Counted from the first letter of the stretch, positions 43,370-57,980 are shown. The stretch: DNA of 64,000 bases from Vibrio vulnificus NBRC 15645 = ATCC 27562 (GCF_002224265.1 NZ_CP012881.1:868001-932000), one strand, 5' to 3'. Notes: generated from the sequence alone by a model not told the origin. Program-made: numbers and translations.

Positions 43370-43377
43370 GCCTTTTC

Positions 43378-43405
43378 AACGCCTTCACCACAGAAGGCGT
43401 TTTTC
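43378..43405 (+). terminator. Rho-independent terminator after rdgC
   Basis: AACGCCTTC pairs with GAAGGCGTT around ACCACA and is followed by a T-run, beginning 8 bases past the rdgC stop. Confidence 0.85.
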
Positions 43406-43511
43406 TCTCTTTTACCTAGTCAATGATCACAATTTGGCGTAAAATTTGCGCCCCGATTCCATATGGTGGAATCGTACTGACCTGTGATCAGATAAAAAGA
43501 GAATTCAAGCA

Positions 43512-44912
43512 ATGACATCAAATACATCCTTTGTTCCTGAGCTATTGTCGCCTGCGGGTAGCCTAAAGAATATGCGTTACGCATTTGCTTATGGCGCTGA
43601 CGCGGTTTATGCAGGGCAACCTCGCTACAGCCTTCGTGTTCGTAACAATGAGTTCAATCACGAGAACCTAAAAATTGGTATCGACGAAGCGCATGCCTTA
43701 GGTAAGAAGTTCTATGTGGTATGTAACATTCAACCACACAACTCTAAGCTAAAAACGTTTATCCGAGATTTGAAGCCGGTTGTGGATATGGGCCCAGATG
43801 CGCTGATTATGTCTGACCCAGGCTTGATCATGATGGTGCGTGAAGCCTTCCCTGATATGGCGATTCACCTTTCAGTTCAAGCCAACGCGGTGAACTGGGC
43901 AACAGTCAAGTTTTGGGCTGCATATGGTGTAGAGCGTGTCATTGTTTCTCGTGAGCTATCACTCGAAGAGATCGAAGAGATTCGTCAACAGTGTCCAGAA
44001 ACAGAACTCGAAGTGTTCGTCCATGGCGCATTGTGTATGGCTTATTCAGGCCGTTGCTTACTGTCTGGCTACATCAACAAACGCGACCCTAACCAAGGCA
44101 CTTGTACTAATGCTTGTCGTTGGGAATACAAAGTTGAGCAAGGCAAAGAAGACGATGCTGGCCAAATTGTAGAACAATTTGATCCAAATGCTGCGCAAGC
44201 GATTGAAGTACAAGAAGAGCGCCCAGAAACCACCATTGGCCGTGGCAAACCCATCGATGATGTTGTTCTTCTATCAGAAAGCCATCGCCCTGACGAAAAA
44301 ATGGCAGCATTTGAAGATGAACACGGCACCTACATCATGAACTCAAAAGATCTCCGTGCAGTTCAACACGTCGAGCGCTTAACCCAAATGGGGGTTCATT
44401 CTCTGAAAATTGAAGGCCGTACTAAATCCTTCTACTATTGCGCGCGTACAGCGCAAGTTTATCGCAAAGCCATTGATGATGCGGTAGCGGGCAAACCATT
44501 TGACGAAACGCTAATGGGCACTCTAGAAAGCCTTGCTCACCGTGGATACACAGAGGGCTTCCTACGTCGCCACACGCATGACGCATACCAAAATTATGAC
44601 TATGGTTACTCCGTTTCCGATGCTCAACAGTTTGTTGGTGAGTTTACTGGCAAACGTCGCGGTGACTTGGCGGAAGTAGAAGTGAAAAACAAATTTGTTC
44701 TGGGTGATAGCCTAGAGTTAATGACGCCAAAAGGTAACGTTGTTTTCACTCTTGAACAAATGGAAAACCGTAAGTCTGAGTCAATTGACGATGCCAAAGG
44801 CAACGGTCACTTCGTCTTTATTCCAGTTCCACAGGATATGGATCTGAGCTACGCGTTACTTATGCGTAACCTAAACGAAGGTCAGGATACCCGTAACCCA
44901 ACAGGTAACTAA
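43512..44912 (+). CDS. trhP: tRNA uridine 5-hydroxylation protein TrhP (YegQ, U32 family)
   Basis: U32 peptidase-family protein; E. coli YegQ/TrhP is needed for prephenate-dependent 5-hydroxylation of wobble uridine 34. The 466-residue product has the N-terminal ELLSPAGSLKNMRYAFAYGADAVY and the U32 signature EVFVHGALCMAYSGRCLLS. Cysteines C175, C182, C198 and C202 could hold an Fe-S cluster, as proposed for this family. It is directly followed by the ferredoxin yfhL. Older annotation as a protease or collagenase is not supported. Confidence 0.92.
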   Translation: MTSNTSFVPELLSPAGSLKNMRYAFAYGADAVYAGQPRYSLRVRNNEFNHENLKIGIDEAHALGKKFYVVCNIQPHNSKLKTFIRDLKPVVDMGPDALIMSDPGLIMMVREAFPDMAIHLSVQANAVNWATVKFWAAYGVERVIVSRELSLEEIEEIRQQCPETELEVFVHGALCMAYSGRCLLSGYINKRDPNQGTCTNACRWEYKVEQGKEDDAGQIVEQFDPNAAQAIEVQEERPETTIGRGKPIDDVVLLSESHRPDEKMAAFEDEHGTYIMNSKDLRAVQHVERLTQMGVHSLKIEGRTKSFYYCARTAQVYRKAIDDAVAGKPFDETLMGTLESLAHRGYTEGFLRRHTHDAYQNYDYGYSVSDAQQFVGEFTGKRRGDLAEVEVKNKFVLGDSLELMTPKGNVVFTLEQMENRKSESIDDAKGNGHFVFIPVPQDMDLSYALLMRNLNEGQDTRNPTGN

Positions 44913-45170
<258 letters not shown>

Positions 45171-45178
45171 TCGATATC

Positions 45179-45206
45179 AAATAAAGCGCCAATGAGCGCT
45201 TTATTT
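45179..45206. terminator. Bidirectional terminator between yfhL and mepA
   Basis: AAATAAAGCGC pairs with GCGCTTTATTT around CAATGA, just past the yfhL stop and touching the mepA stop codon. It serves the two converging genes. Confidence 0.75.
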
Positions 45207-46035
45207 ATTTCTCACGTTTCTGCTTTAGTACTGTCACACATGCCTCAGAAATAGGCGCTGGCTCCTGCGCTTTTTTCGCCGGTGGTGTTGGACGCTCTAT
45301 CCAACTCAACACTTCTTCACCACACCCATCCCCCTCCGGCGGCAAAGGTTGCTCAACACAGTCATCGCTTCCTTGTGGGCAAGAGAGTCTCACATGCATG
45401 TGTGAAGAATGCCCCCACCAAGGCCTTACCTTTCTCAGCCACGACCTATGACTGGATGTTTCCATTTGACATAAACGTTGCTTGATAACGGCGTGGACAA
45501 AAATTCTCGCTACCCTACCATTTTCGGCTGCGGCTCGGATCAACTCGAATTGCTCCTCACGCCATTCATCGGCACGAATTGTCATGGTATCGAAATTGAC
45601 GACACTCGCTGTCTTGGCCTGTTCAAGCTCATATTTATTCAAAGGAGAAGTGTTTAGCTTAAGCCACACATCAATATCGAGTCCGGTTTGATGACTCGCA
45701 TGACCAAAAGAAAAACGGCCGCCTCGTGGTAAGCTGACATCCACAATCATTAGAGTAGAAGCCAAACGTGTATCCGCGTAATAGCCTAACTCTTGTATAA
45801 AAGTGACGGTTTCTGGATGCGCAAAGTAGCGATTACGCTCTGCACGCACAACTTGATACCCCGCCCCCTCTAGTGGCAAAGCGATACCACCATCTAAACA
45901 GCCATTTGCGTACGATCCTATCGATTGAGCGCGTTCACGTGTTGGTGTCGTCACCAGCTCCCACGCTGTCATTTGCAATGCCCAAATAGGTATTGAATAC
46001 ATCGCGCACAATGATGCCAGTATTTTAGTGAACAT
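45205..46035 (-). CDS. mepA: Penicillin-insensitive murein endopeptidase MepA
   Basis: Periplasmic zinc LAS peptidase that cuts D-alanyl-meso-DAP cross-links in peptidoglycan. The 276-residue precursor has a signal peptide (about 1-19), the metal-binding segment SFGHASHQTGLDIDVW (H112/H115, D120), and the second site WWGHSSHMHVRLSCP. Several conserved cysteines fit its oxidised periplasmic state. It is a single gene, convergent with yfhL and upstream of the rRNA operon terminator. Confidence 0.94.
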   Translation of the reverse strand: MFTKILASLCAMYSIPIWALQMTAWELVTTPTRERAQSIGSYANGCLDGGIALPLEGAGYQVVRAERNRYFAHPETVTFIQELGYYADTRLASTLMIVDVSLPRGGRFSFGHASHQTGLDIDVWLKLNTSPLNKYELEQAKTASVVNFDTMTIRADEWREEQFELIRAAAENGRVARIFVHAVIKQRLCQMETSSHRSWLRKVRPWWGHSSHMHVRLSCPQGSDDCVEQPLPPEGDGCGEEVLSWIERPTPPAKKAQEPAPISEACVTVLKQKREK

Positions 46036-46210
46036 CCATTGATCCTTGCTTATTGTGAAGAGAGGCTTCTACAGCATATTACTGCCAGGAAGTCATGCTC
46101 TCAATTGAAGCGAACAAAAGCGTGAAATACAAGTAACAGTGACATCCATCGTCTAAAGGATTGGATGATTAGGCAACGATTATCGGTATAGGAATGGAAA
46201 AGAAATGAAA

Positions 46211-46238
46211 AAGGCTCCGAACTTTCGTTCAGAGCCTT
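46211..46238 (-). terminator. Terminator of the rRNA-tRNA operon
   Basis: AAGGCTC and GAGCCTT form the outer stem with an inner GAAC/GTTC pair. On the minus strand it is followed by TTTTTCATTTC. It lies directly after tRNA-Trp. Confidence 0.85.
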
Positions 46239-46243
46239 GGATA

Positions 46244-46320
<77 letters not shown>

Positions 46321-46355
46321 GTAGTTCGTTTTTAATGAGACGACTCTCGAATAAG

Positions 46356-46432
46356 TGGCGGAGCGGACGGGACTCGAACCCGCGACCCCCGGCGTGACAG
46401 GCCGGTATTCTAACCAACTGAACTACCGCTCC
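46356..46432 (-). tRNA. tRNA-Asp (anticodon GTC)
   Basis: Full cloverleaf beginning GGAGCGGTAGTTCAG, anticodon loop CTGTCAC, T arm CGGGTTCGAGTCCCG, and an encoded CCA. It lies between 5S rRNA and tRNA-Trp. Confidence 0.97.
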
Positions 46433-46462
46433 GCACTGGTTAGACCTAAGTCTAAATTAAAA

Positions 46463-46580
46463 GCCTGGCGATGTTCTACTCTCACATGGGGAAGCCCCAC
46501 ACTACCATCGACGCTATTTCGTTTCACTTCTGAGTTCGGAATGGGTTCAGGTGGGTCCAAAACGCTATGGTCGCCAAGCA
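46463..46580 (-). rRNA. rrf: 5S ribosomal RNA
   Basis: Begins TGCTTGGCGACCATAGCG and ends with the pairing GTCGCCAGGC. It contains the conserved internal CCGAACTCAGAAGTGAAA. About 118 bases. The exact 3' end is uncertain by one or two bases. Confidence 0.96.
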
Positions 46581-46705
46581 AATTCTTGCTTTTACTTTCA
46601 GCTTTTTCTAAAAACTGAAGGCAAAAAATCTGGAAAGCTGTTTGCGTTCTCTACACATTCAATTCGTTCTTGCTTTGAGTCCATCAAAACCCTTTGGGTG
46701 TTGTA

Positions 46706-49591
<2,886 letters not shown>

Positions 49592-49808
49592 ATACAACCC
49601 CAAAGGGTCTTTGTTAAACAACCAAAGTTGCTATCTCATTATTTGAATGAGCGAGATAGCGTTGATTTTGCCGGACTCAATTTCGAATAGTCACTTAACA
49701 GTGACATTCCCAAGAACACTTGAATGTGTTTGTTGGTGTTTGTCATAAAGACAAACATTGAGAACTTTACAAACAACAATAAATTGTTGTTTTGTCAGCT
49801 TTCCAAAT

Positions 49809-49820
49809 TGTTAAAGAGCA
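49809..49820 (-). promoter_or_regulatory. boxA antitermination element before 23S
   Basis: TGCTCTTTAACA on the minus strand is an exact rRNA boxA, recognised by NusB-NusE. It lies in the 16S-23S spacer between tRNA-Ala and 23S. Confidence 0.85.
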
Positions 49821-49870
49821 GATTTCTTTCGAAACCATTATTAAAGATTCTAAATGAAAACCTTTAGTAA

Positions 49871-49946
<76 letters not shown>

Positions 49947-50011
49947 ACATCTATCTCTATAACGTTATAAACCATCAATCTGTGTGAACACTCATCGCAA
50001 TAATCATCGTA

Positions 50012-51554
<1,543 letters not shown>

Positions 51555-51700
51555 AAAGTTTTTTGAAGCTTTCGCTTCGGCTCAATGAATACTGAATAAA
51601 TTGACTGTGCCGATACTTAGTATCGTTTTGGTCACTCAGTTCATTGATAAATCTTTTGGATTATCATCAACGAGTGCCCACACAGATTGATAGGTTTATA

Positions 51701-51712
51701 TTGTTAAAGAGC
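51701..51712 (-). promoter_or_regulatory. boxA antitermination element in the rRNA leader
   Basis: GCTCTTTAACAA on the minus strand matches the rRNA boxA core, about 40 bases downstream of P2. Confidence 0.8.
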
Positions 51713-51751
51713 TTTGCTTTTCGAGAAGTTTTTCTCTCAAAGCGGAGGTGC

Positions 51752-51779
51752 ATTCTAGCGAGTTAATTTGAAGAGTCAA
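51752..51779 (-). promoter_or_regulatory. rRNA promoter P2
   Basis: TTGACT, 16 bases, TAGAAT on the minus strand, followed by the GC-rich discriminator GCACCTCCGC typical of stringently controlled rRNA promoters. Confidence 0.8.
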
Positions 51780-51866
51780 ACACTTTTTCAAATTTATTTC
51801 TCAGGAACTTACCTTAACTTTCCACTTGCTGAAGCCTTACGCTGTCTGCCGTGTCAGTGGATGCGC

Positions 51867-51894
51867 ATTATAGGTAGTTTCTTCACATGCACAA
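51867..51894 (-). promoter_or_regulatory. rRNA promoter P1
   Basis: TTGTGC, 16 bases, consensus TATAAT, then the GC-rich discriminator GCGCATCC. An A/T-rich tract immediately upstream of the -35 would act as UP element. Confidence 0.8.
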
Positions 51895-51964
51895 GAGCAA
51901 AATTGGAAAAAAAAGAAAAAAGCAAATCGTTTGCTTGCTTTTTGCTCAGGTTGTATTTAAAAAC

Positions 51965-51993
51965 ATCAAAAGAGGCGTTTCGCCTCTTTTGAT
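51965..51993 (-). terminator. Rho-independent terminator after clpB
   Basis: ATCAAAAGAGGCG pairs with CGCCTCTTTTGAT around TTT, 40 bases past the clpB stop and just upstream of the rRNA promoters. Confidence 0.85.
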
Positions 51994-52033
51994 TTACTAT
52001 CTCCCTCCCCCAAAGAAGAGAAAATCACTCTAT

Positions 52034-54607
52034 TTATTGGTGTGCCACAATTTGGTCGTTGTTGACGATAAGCTGTATTTTCTTATCCGGTAGCACCGAG
52101 CCCGCCAAAATAGATTTCGCCAGCGGGTTTTCGATACTTTGCTGAATCGCTCGTTTCAATGGTCTTGCTCCGTAAACCGGGTCAAAACCAACTTGCGCGA
52201 TCAAGTCGAGCGCTTTATCGGACACTTCCAATTGATAGCCATGCTCTTCCATGCGAGTCGCCAAGCGGTTAAGTTGAATCGCAGCGATCGACTTAATGTG
52301 GTCTTGGCCTAGTGGGTGGAAGACAACAGTCTCATCAACACGGTTCAAAAACTCCGGCCTAAAGTGCTTGGTTACCACTTCCATTACCTGTTCTTTGATG
52401 CCTTGGTAATCCAACATAGCGAAGTTTTCTTGGATGCGGCTGGAGCCTAGGTTTGATGTCATGATAACCACGGTATTGCGGAAATCCACTGTTCTACCTT
52501 GTCCATCCGTCAATCGACCATCATCCAAGACTTGCAGCAGGATGTTGAACACATCAGGATGCGCCTTTTCCACTTCGTCGAGCAAAATTACTGAATAAGG
52601 CTTACGTCGAACGGCTTCCGTTAAGTAGCCACCTTCTTCATAACCCACATAGCCTGGAGGAGCACCGACTAAGCGCGCCACTGAGTGTTTCTCCATAAAC
52701 TCGGACATGTCGATACGCACCATGGCATCCTCACTGTCGAACATGAAGGTCGCCAATGTCTTGCACAGTTCCGTTTTCCCCACGCCGGTTGGACCTAAGA
52801 ATAAGAAGGAACCAATCGGTTTATTGGGATCAGACAAGCCTGCTCGGCTTCGGCGTATCGCATTCGCAACAACTTCCACCGCCTCTTTCTGCCCAATGAC
52901 GCGTTTATGCAACACCTCTTCCATGCGAAGCAGCTTTTCTTTTTCTGCTTCAAGCATTTTGGAGACAGGGATACCCGTTTGCTTTGAAAGCACTTCCGCA
53001 ATTTCATTATCGGTGACTTTGTTTTTCAACAAGGTCATTTCCTGCATTTCCGCTTGCGTTGCTAAGTCAAGTTGCTTCTCAAGCTCTGGAATACGACCAT
53101 ATTGAAGCTCAGACATGCGGCTAAGATCCCCAGCTCGTCTTGCAAACTCCATATCCATGCGCGCTTGCTCTAACGCCGCTTTAATATGCTGAGTGCCAGA
53201 TAGAGCTGCTTTTTCCGCGTTCCAAATTTCCTCTAACTCAGCAAACTCACGCTCTTTCTCATTCAACTCTTCGTTGAGTGAGCGCAGACGCTTTTCACTT
53301 GCTTCATCGTGTTCATTACTCAGCGCCTGTTGCTCTATCTTAAGTTGGATGATTTTGCGCTCCAACTTATCCAGGGCTTCGGGTTTAGAATCGATCTGCA
53401 TACGAATACTGGATGCTGCTTCGTCGATAAGATCGATCGCCTTATCCGGTAATTGACGATCAGAAACATAGCGATGCGACAAACTGGCCGCAGCAACGAT
53501 CGCAGGATCGGTGATCTCAACGTGATGGTGCAGCTCATAGCGTTCTTTTAAACCACGCAAAATCGCAATGGTATCTTCCACTGTTGGCTCATCCACCAGC
53601 ACTTTTTGGAAGCGGCGCTCAAGAGCCGGATCTTTCTCGATATACTGACGATACTCATCGAGTGTCGTGGCGCCCACACAATGTAACTCACCACGCGCTA
53701 GTGCGGGCTTGAGCATATTGCCGGCATCCATCGAACCTTCACCTTTACCTGCGCCAACCATGGTATGAAGCTCATCAATAAAGAGGATGATATTGCCTTC
53801 TTCTTTAGAGAGCTCATTCAATACGGATTTAAGTCGCTCTTCAAACTCACCACGGTACTTCGCTCCAGCCACCAAAGCGCCCATATCGAGTGATAACACT
53901 CGGCGACCACGCAAACCTTCAGGCACCTCGTTATTGATGATGCGTTGCGCTAAGCCTTCAACGATGGCGGTTTTACCGACACCGGGTTCACCAATGATCA
54001 CGGGGTTGTTTTTGGTACGACGCTGCAATACTTGGATGGTGCGACGAATTTCATCGTCACGACCAATCACAGGGTCAAGTTTGCCCTGCTCTGCGCGTTC
54101 CGTCAGATCAATGGTAAATTTCTCTAACGCTTGGCGAAGTTCTTCCGCATTTTGATCATTCACTTTTTGACCACCGCGAATTTGCTCGATAGCTTGACTC
54201 ACTTTTTGTTCGGTTAAGCCAAGTTCTTTGAAGAGTTGACCAAGTGGCCCTCTATCTTCGATTGCTGCGAGCAAAAAGATTTCAGATGAGATGTAAGCAT
54301 CTTGGCGTTTTTGTGCAATCTTATCGCACAGGTTAAACATCGCGCCCATGGCCGAGGAGAGCTGTACATCACCACCAATACCGCTCACTTTGGGTAAGCG
54401 ATCCAGCATTTCACTGAGTTTTGAACGTAGGTGGGTGACATCCACATTTAAGATGGTCAACAGTGGACGAATAGGACTGCCATTTTGATCAAGCAGCGCC
54501 ACCATTAAGTGAACAGGTTCAATGTATTGATGATCGCGCCCTAACGCCAATGATTGTGCATCAGAGATAGCGATTTGAAATTTGCTGGTAAATCGATCAA
54601 GACGCAT
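52034..54607 (-). CDS. clpB: Protein disaggregase ClpB
   Basis: Hexameric AAA+ chaperone that, with DnaK, extracts and refolds aggregated proteins. The 857-residue product has the N domain (1-~145), AAA-1 with Walker [10 protein letters not shown] (K212), the coiled-coil middle domain (about 410-520, Glu/Lys/Leu rich), and AAA-2 with Walker [10 protein letters not shown] (K611). A sigma-32-type promoter lies just upstream, so heat-shock induction is expected. It is the last gene of the rluD-pgeF-clpB array. Confidence 0.98.
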   Translation of the reverse strand: MRLDRFTSKFQIAISDAQSLALGRDHQYIEPVHLMVALLDQNGSPIRPLLTILNVDVTHLRSKLSEMLDRLPKVSGIGGDVQLSSAMGAMFNLCDKIAQKRQDAYISSEIFLLAAIEDRGPLGQLFKELGLTEQKVSQAIEQIRGGQKVNDQNAEELRQALEKFTIDLTERAEQGKLDPVIGRDDEIRRTIQVLQRRTKNNPVIIGEPGVGKTAIVEGLAQRIINNEVPEGLRGRRVLSLDMGALVAGAKYRGEFEERLKSVLNELSKEEGNIILFIDELHTMVGAGKGEGSMDAGNMLKPALARGELHCVGATTLDEYRQYIEKDPALERRFQKVLVDEPTVEDTIAILRGLKERYELHHHVEITDPAIVAAASLSHRYVSDRQLPDKAIDLIDEAASSIRMQIDSKPEALDKLERKIIQLKIEQQALSNEHDEASEKRLRSLNEELNEKEREFAELEEIWNAEKAALSGTQHIKAALEQARMDMEFARRAGDLSRMSELQYGRIPELEKQLDLATQAEMQEMTLLKNKVTDNEIAEVLSKQTGIPVSKMLEAEKEKLLRMEEVLHKRVIGQKEAVEVVANAIRRSRAGLSDPNKPIGSFLFLGPTGVGKTELCKTLATFMFDSEDAMVRIDMSEFMEKHSVARLVGAPPGYVGYEEGGYLTEAVRRKPYSVILLDEVEKAHPDVFNILLQVLDDGRLTDGQGRTVDFRNTVVIMTSNLGSSRIQENFAMLDYQGIKEQVMEVVTKHFRPEFLNRVDETVVFHPLGQDHIKSIAAIQLNRLATRMEEHGYQLEVSDKALDLIAQVGFDPVYGARPLKRAIQQSIENPLAKSILAGSVLPDKKIQLIVNNDQIVAHQ

Positions 54608-54655
54608 AGCTACCTTCCTAACCTCAACTGAAGTAAATTCTTTAATCAGTATGAA

Positions 54656-54684
54656 AGATGGCTACGCAAAAATCGTTTTTCAAG
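54656..54684 (-). promoter_or_regulatory. Heat-shock (sigma-32) promoter for clpB
   Basis: On the minus strand CTTGAAA is followed after 14 bases by AGCCATCT, close to the sigma-32 consensus (CTTGAAA and CCCCATnT). It is about 50 bases before the clpB start. Confidence 0.75.
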
Positions 54685-54724
54685 GGGGAATTAAAAACTA
54701 ACGCTCGGTAAAGTAAAACGGATG

Positions 54725-55441
54725 TTATTCAAACCAGATAAAGCTCGCTTGACGTCCAGTGACACCTTCTCGACGGTAAGAATAAAAGCGTGAATCTTGA
54801 TAGGTACACAATTTAGAAGAGTAAATCGACTCAACCCCTATTGAAGAGAGACGGATACGCGCTAACTGATCCATATCTGCCAACCACTTGTTTGGTGTGG
54901 TATGAGCAGAAAACGCATTCACTGCTTGAGGGTGTTGTTGACAAAAGGCCTCCACTACATCGTCTCCGACTTCAAAAGCCTGAGGACCGATCGCAGGACC
55001 AAGCCAAATAAGCACATCTTGTGAAAATTGACGAAGTGCTTCCTCAACGATCCCACCCGCCAAACCGCGCCAGCCAGCATGCACGGCTGCAACTTGTGTT
55101 CCTGAAGTGTTGGTGATTAATACAGGTAAGCAATCAGCAGTCATCGCACTGCAAACGACACCAGAAGAATGGGTAAAAACCCCATCAGCATCAAGGATGA
55201 CTTCGGTTGGAACTGTGGCTTCCATCACCGTCGTGGAATGAGTTTGATTGAGCCAAATCGGTGCACTAGGCATCTGCGCCTGTTCGGCTAACCATTGACG
55301 ATTTCTCATTACTATAGAGAAATCATCCCCAACATGTGTGCCTAAATTCAAACCAGCGTAAACACCCGTCGAATAGCCACCTTGGCGAGTCGTCGATAAT
55401 GCTTTGACATTCTTAGGCGCAGGCCAGTTGGGGATTATCAT
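54725..55441 (-). CDS. pgeF: Peptidoglycan editing factor PgeF (YfiH, laccase domain)
   Basis: Multicopper-polyphenol-oxidase-fold protein. In E. coli, YfiH/PgeF acts as an amidase that keeps L-Ser from replacing L-Ala in peptidoglycan stems. The family residues are present in LNQTHST, VCSAMTADCLPVL and VHAGWRGLAGGI. A TTG lies one codon upstream, but the ATG at 55441 (238 residues) is preferred. It begins three bases after the rluD stop, implying translational coupling. Confidence 0.93.
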   Translation of the reverse strand: MIIPNWPAPKNVKALSTTRQGGYSTGVYAGLNLGTHVGDDFSIVMRNRQWLAEQAQMPSAPIWLNQTHSTTVMEATVPTEVILDADGVFTHSSGVVCSAMTADCLPVLITNTSGTQVAAVHAGWRGLAGGIVEEALRQFSQDVLIWLGPAIGPQAFEVGDDVVEAFCQQHPQAVNAFSAHTTPNKWLADMDQLARIRLSSIGVESIYSSKLCTYQDSRFYSYRREGVTGRQASFIWFE

Positions 55442-55444
55442 CAA

Positions 55445-56422
55445 TCAGTACTCGTCTGGTAGACCATGCTCTTGTGCATCACGACGTAAAGTTTCGGTCA
55501 ACTCAACCATATCGTCTGGCACAGGCGCATGGAACTCCATCTCTTCACCCGTGATAGGATGCTCAAAGCGCAGCATCACCGCATGAAGCGCTTGGCGATC
55601 AAAGTTTCGGATCATTGCCGTAACCTCTTCAGAAGCACCCGCAGGAATTCGCGCGCGCCCACCGTAAGCTGCATCACCTAATAAAGGGTGTTGTAGGTAA
55701 GACATATGCACGCGAATCTGGTGAGTACGGCCGGTTTCAAGACGCAAACGGATACGTGTGTGCTCACGGAAGTGCTCGGCAACACGGAAGTGCGTCACAG
55801 CAGGCTTACCCATTGGGCTCACCGCCATTAAGGTGCGTTTTGTTGCATGGCGGCCAATCGGTTTATCGACTTTGCCCCCCGCCGTCATTCGACCAATGGC
55901 AATGGCTTCGTATTCACGCGTAATATGGCGTTTTTGTAGAGCACGCACCAAACGTGTTTGCGCCGGTACGGTTTTCGCCACAACCATTAGACCCGTGGTG
56001 TCTTTGTCCAAACGATGAACAATGCCTGCACGCGGCACTTCCGCCACTTCAGGACAATGGAACAGCAATGCGTTTAACACTGTACCATCTGGCGTACCAG
56101 CTCCTGGGTGGACGACAAAATCACGAGGCTTATTCATCACTAAGATATCGTCATCTTCATAGACAATATCCAGAGGAATATCTTGCGCTTCCCAGCGCAC
56201 TTCATCTTCCAGCTCGGCCAAAACAGTAATCACCTCCCCGCCCATCACTTTCGTTCTGGGTTTGGTGACTACGTTACCGTCCACGGTGACTTTTCCGTCA
56301 AGCAACCATTCTTTCAGGCGCGAGCGAGAAAAGTCTGCGAACAACTCTGCGATAGCTTGATCTAGGCGTTGGCCTAATTGGCTATCTTTTACGGTATTTG
56401 TTAATTCAATCTGCTGAGCCAT
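55445..56422 (-). CDS. rluD: 23S rRNA pseudouridine(1911/1915/1917) synthase RluD
   Basis: Isomerises three uridines in helix 69 of 23S rRNA. The 325-residue protein has an N-terminal S4 RNA-binding domain (about 18-75) and the RluA-type catalytic motif GIVHRLDKDTTGLMV with D139 as nucleophile, the E. coli position. It is first in rluD-pgeF and divergent from bamD, the usual arrangement. Confidence 0.97.
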   Translation of the reverse strand: MAQQIELTNTVKDSQLGQRLDQAIAELFADFSRSRLKEWLLDGKVTVDGNVVTKPRTKVMGGEVITVLAELEDEVRWEAQDIPLDIVYEDDDILVMNKPRDFVVHPGAGTPDGTVLNALLFHCPEVAEVPRAGIVHRLDKDTTGLMVVAKTVPAQTRLVRALQKRHITREYEAIAIGRMTAGGKVDKPIGRHATKRTLMAVSPMGKPAVTHFRVAEHFREHTRIRLRLETGRTHQIRVHMSYLQHPLLGDAAYGGRARIPAGASEEVTAMIRNFDRQALHAVMLRFEHPITGEEMEFHAPVPDDMVELTETLRRDAQEHGLPDEY

Positions 56423-56558
56423 ATCGAACTTTTTTAAAAACTGTGAGACTAATGCTCACTACTGTGGAAAAATAGTGTATTGCAACATTGTATCTGTTAC
56501 TGACAAGAAAGTAACGGAAGCTTAAGAAATATTTAGAATCAAGGAATCGACTCCTGAC

Positions 56559-57284
56559 ATGAAACACCATACTTTAGCAGGCCTGCTCGCGGTATCAGTG
56601 TTGTTTGGCTGTTCAAGCAGTGAACAAATTGTGCCGGATGTGCCACCAGCAGAGCTGTATGCAGAAGCACAAACCTCTCTTCAAGGAGGAAACTGGCTCA
56701 CCGCGATTGAGAAACTAGAAGCGCTAGATTCCCGCTACCCTTTTGGTGCTTACTCAGAACAAGTACAACTTGATTTGATTTACGCCTATTACAAGAACGA
56801 TGATTTGGCTTTGGGTTTAGCGACCATTTCGCGTTTTACGCGTTTAAATCCAACACATGAGAAAATGGATTGGGTGTTGTACATGCGTGGTCTCACCCAC
56901 ATGGCACAAGATCGTAACTTCATGCATGACTTGTTTAACATTGATCGTAGCGATCGCGATCCTGAGCCAGTAAAGCAAGCTTTTGATGATTTCAAAAAAC
57001 TGCTTGAGCGCTACCCAAACAGCCCATATGCGGAAGATTCGCAAAAGCGCATGTTTGCTCTAAAAAACCGTTTAGCAGAATATGACCTAGCAACCGCTGA
57101 TTATTATTTGCGTCGCGAAGCTTGGATTGCAGCCATCAACCGTTCTCAGGAGTTGCAGAAAACCTATCCAGATACCATCGCTGCGAGAAAATCACTCAAA
57201 ATCCAGCTTGAGGCGTATAAACAATTAGGTTTACAAGATGCCATCGCACGCACCGAAGAGTTGATACGTCTGAATCCGCTCTAA
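56559..57284 (+). CDS. bamD: Outer membrane assembly lipoprotein BamD
   Basis: Essential lipoprotein of the BAM complex that folds beta-barrel proteins into the outer membrane. In 241 residues a lipoprotein signal with lipobox LFGC (lipidated C18) is followed by five TPR-like helical repeats (AEAQTSLQGGNWLTAIEKLEALDSRYPFG and similar). It is divergent from rluD and followed by a terminator. Confidence 0.97.
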   Translation: MKHHTLAGLLAVSVLFGCSSSEQIVPDVPPAELYAEAQTSLQGGNWLTAIEKLEALDSRYPFGAYSEQVQLDLIYAYYKNDDLALGLATISRFTRLNPTHEKMDWVLYMRGLTHMAQDRNFMHDLFNIDRSDRDPEPVKQAFDDFKKLLERYPNSPYAEDSQKRMFALKNRLAEYDLATADYYLRREAWIAAINRSQELQKTYPDTIAARKSLKIQLEAYKQLGLQDAIARTEELIRLNPL

Positions 57285-57306
57285 TGCCACGATGACAAGA
57301 AACACA

Positions 57307-57334
57307 AAACGCCGCTATACAGCGGCGTTTTTAT
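57307..57334 (+). terminator. Rho-independent terminator after bamD
   Basis: AAACGCCGCT pairs with AGCGGCGTTT around ATAC, then a T-run, about 22 bases past the bamD stop. Confidence 0.85.
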
Positions 57335-57636
57335 ATGAATCATAGCGACAAAGATCACAAATCGATATTGGTTACTTTTTGATACAACTCGTTATTTAAG
57401 CTGAACAGCTCCCCTGAAAACCAGTTGAATTTCAGCCATCTACTCTACCCAATCTACTGTTTTCCTATCGAAGCACAAGCTTTTTTCAAAGAAAAAACAA
57501 CAAGGCTTGCGAAAGATCACATTCCTCTTGAACAATAAAAAATGCCCATCAAAATGTGATTCGTGTCACATTTTTTTATCCTTAAAATCGTAATCTGGAG
57601 TCAACCCATGAGGGATGCAACAGAGGAAACGCATTT
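57335..57636 (+). promoter_or_regulatory. raiA upstream region with a near-consensus CRP site
   Basis: About 300 gene-free bases. The key element is TGTGATTCGTGTCACA at 57555-57570, both half-sites exact, flanked by AAA and TTT as in the 22-base CRP consensus. A -10-like TAATCT at 57591-57596 would place a start near 57604 and the site at about -41, the geometry of class II CRP activation. The remainder (57335-57540) shows nothing recognisable. Confidence 0.7.
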
Positions 57637-57960
57637 ATGAAACTAAACATCACTGGTAAAAACATCGAAATCACCTCTGCTATCCGCAATCACATTGAGA
57701 GCAAATTTAAAAAGCTAGAAAAATGGCAAACCGACATTATTAGTTGTCAAACGACCTTTAGTGAAGCACCTGGAAAACAGATGAAGTTCGAGGCCGTGAT
57801 TAAGGTTCCTAAAGGACAGCTAATTGCTTCCGCGATTCATGAAGATCTATACGCAGCCATCAACGAGGTGGAACAAAAACTAGAACGACAATTGAACAAA
57901 CTGCAACATAAGCCTGATGCACGTCGAGCTGAAAAACCAGAAGTCGTAGAAGAAGAGTAA
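57637..57960 (+). CDS. raiA: Ribosome-associated inhibitor RaiA (YfiA)
   Basis: Stationary-phase and cold-shock protein that sits in the A/P sites of 70S ribosomes and blocks translation. The 107 residues contain the compact beta-alpha fold of the HPF/RaiA family (MKLNITGKNIEITSAIRNHIESKFKKLEKW) and an acidic tail (EKPEVVEEE) that distinguishes RaiA from short HPF. The upstream CRP site suggests control by carbon status, as known for E. coli raiA. Confidence 0.94.
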   Translation: MKLNITGKNIEITSAIRNHIESKFKKLEKWQTDIISCQTTFSEAPGKQMKFEAVIKVPKGQLIASAIHEDLYAAINEVEQKLERQLNKLQHKPDARRAEKPEVVEEE

Positions 57961-57980
57961 TCATCAACCAGATTGAGGGA

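Larger units (their letters stand above)
51555..51964 (-). promoter_or_regulatory. rRNA operon promoter and leader region
   Basis: About 410 gene-free bases upstream of 16S. Reading toward 16S it holds a phased A/T-rich UP-like tract (about 51895-51930), promoter P1 (51867-51894), promoter P2 (51752-51779), a leader boxA (51701-51712) and the 16S processing stem. No protein gene is seen. Confidence 0.8.
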
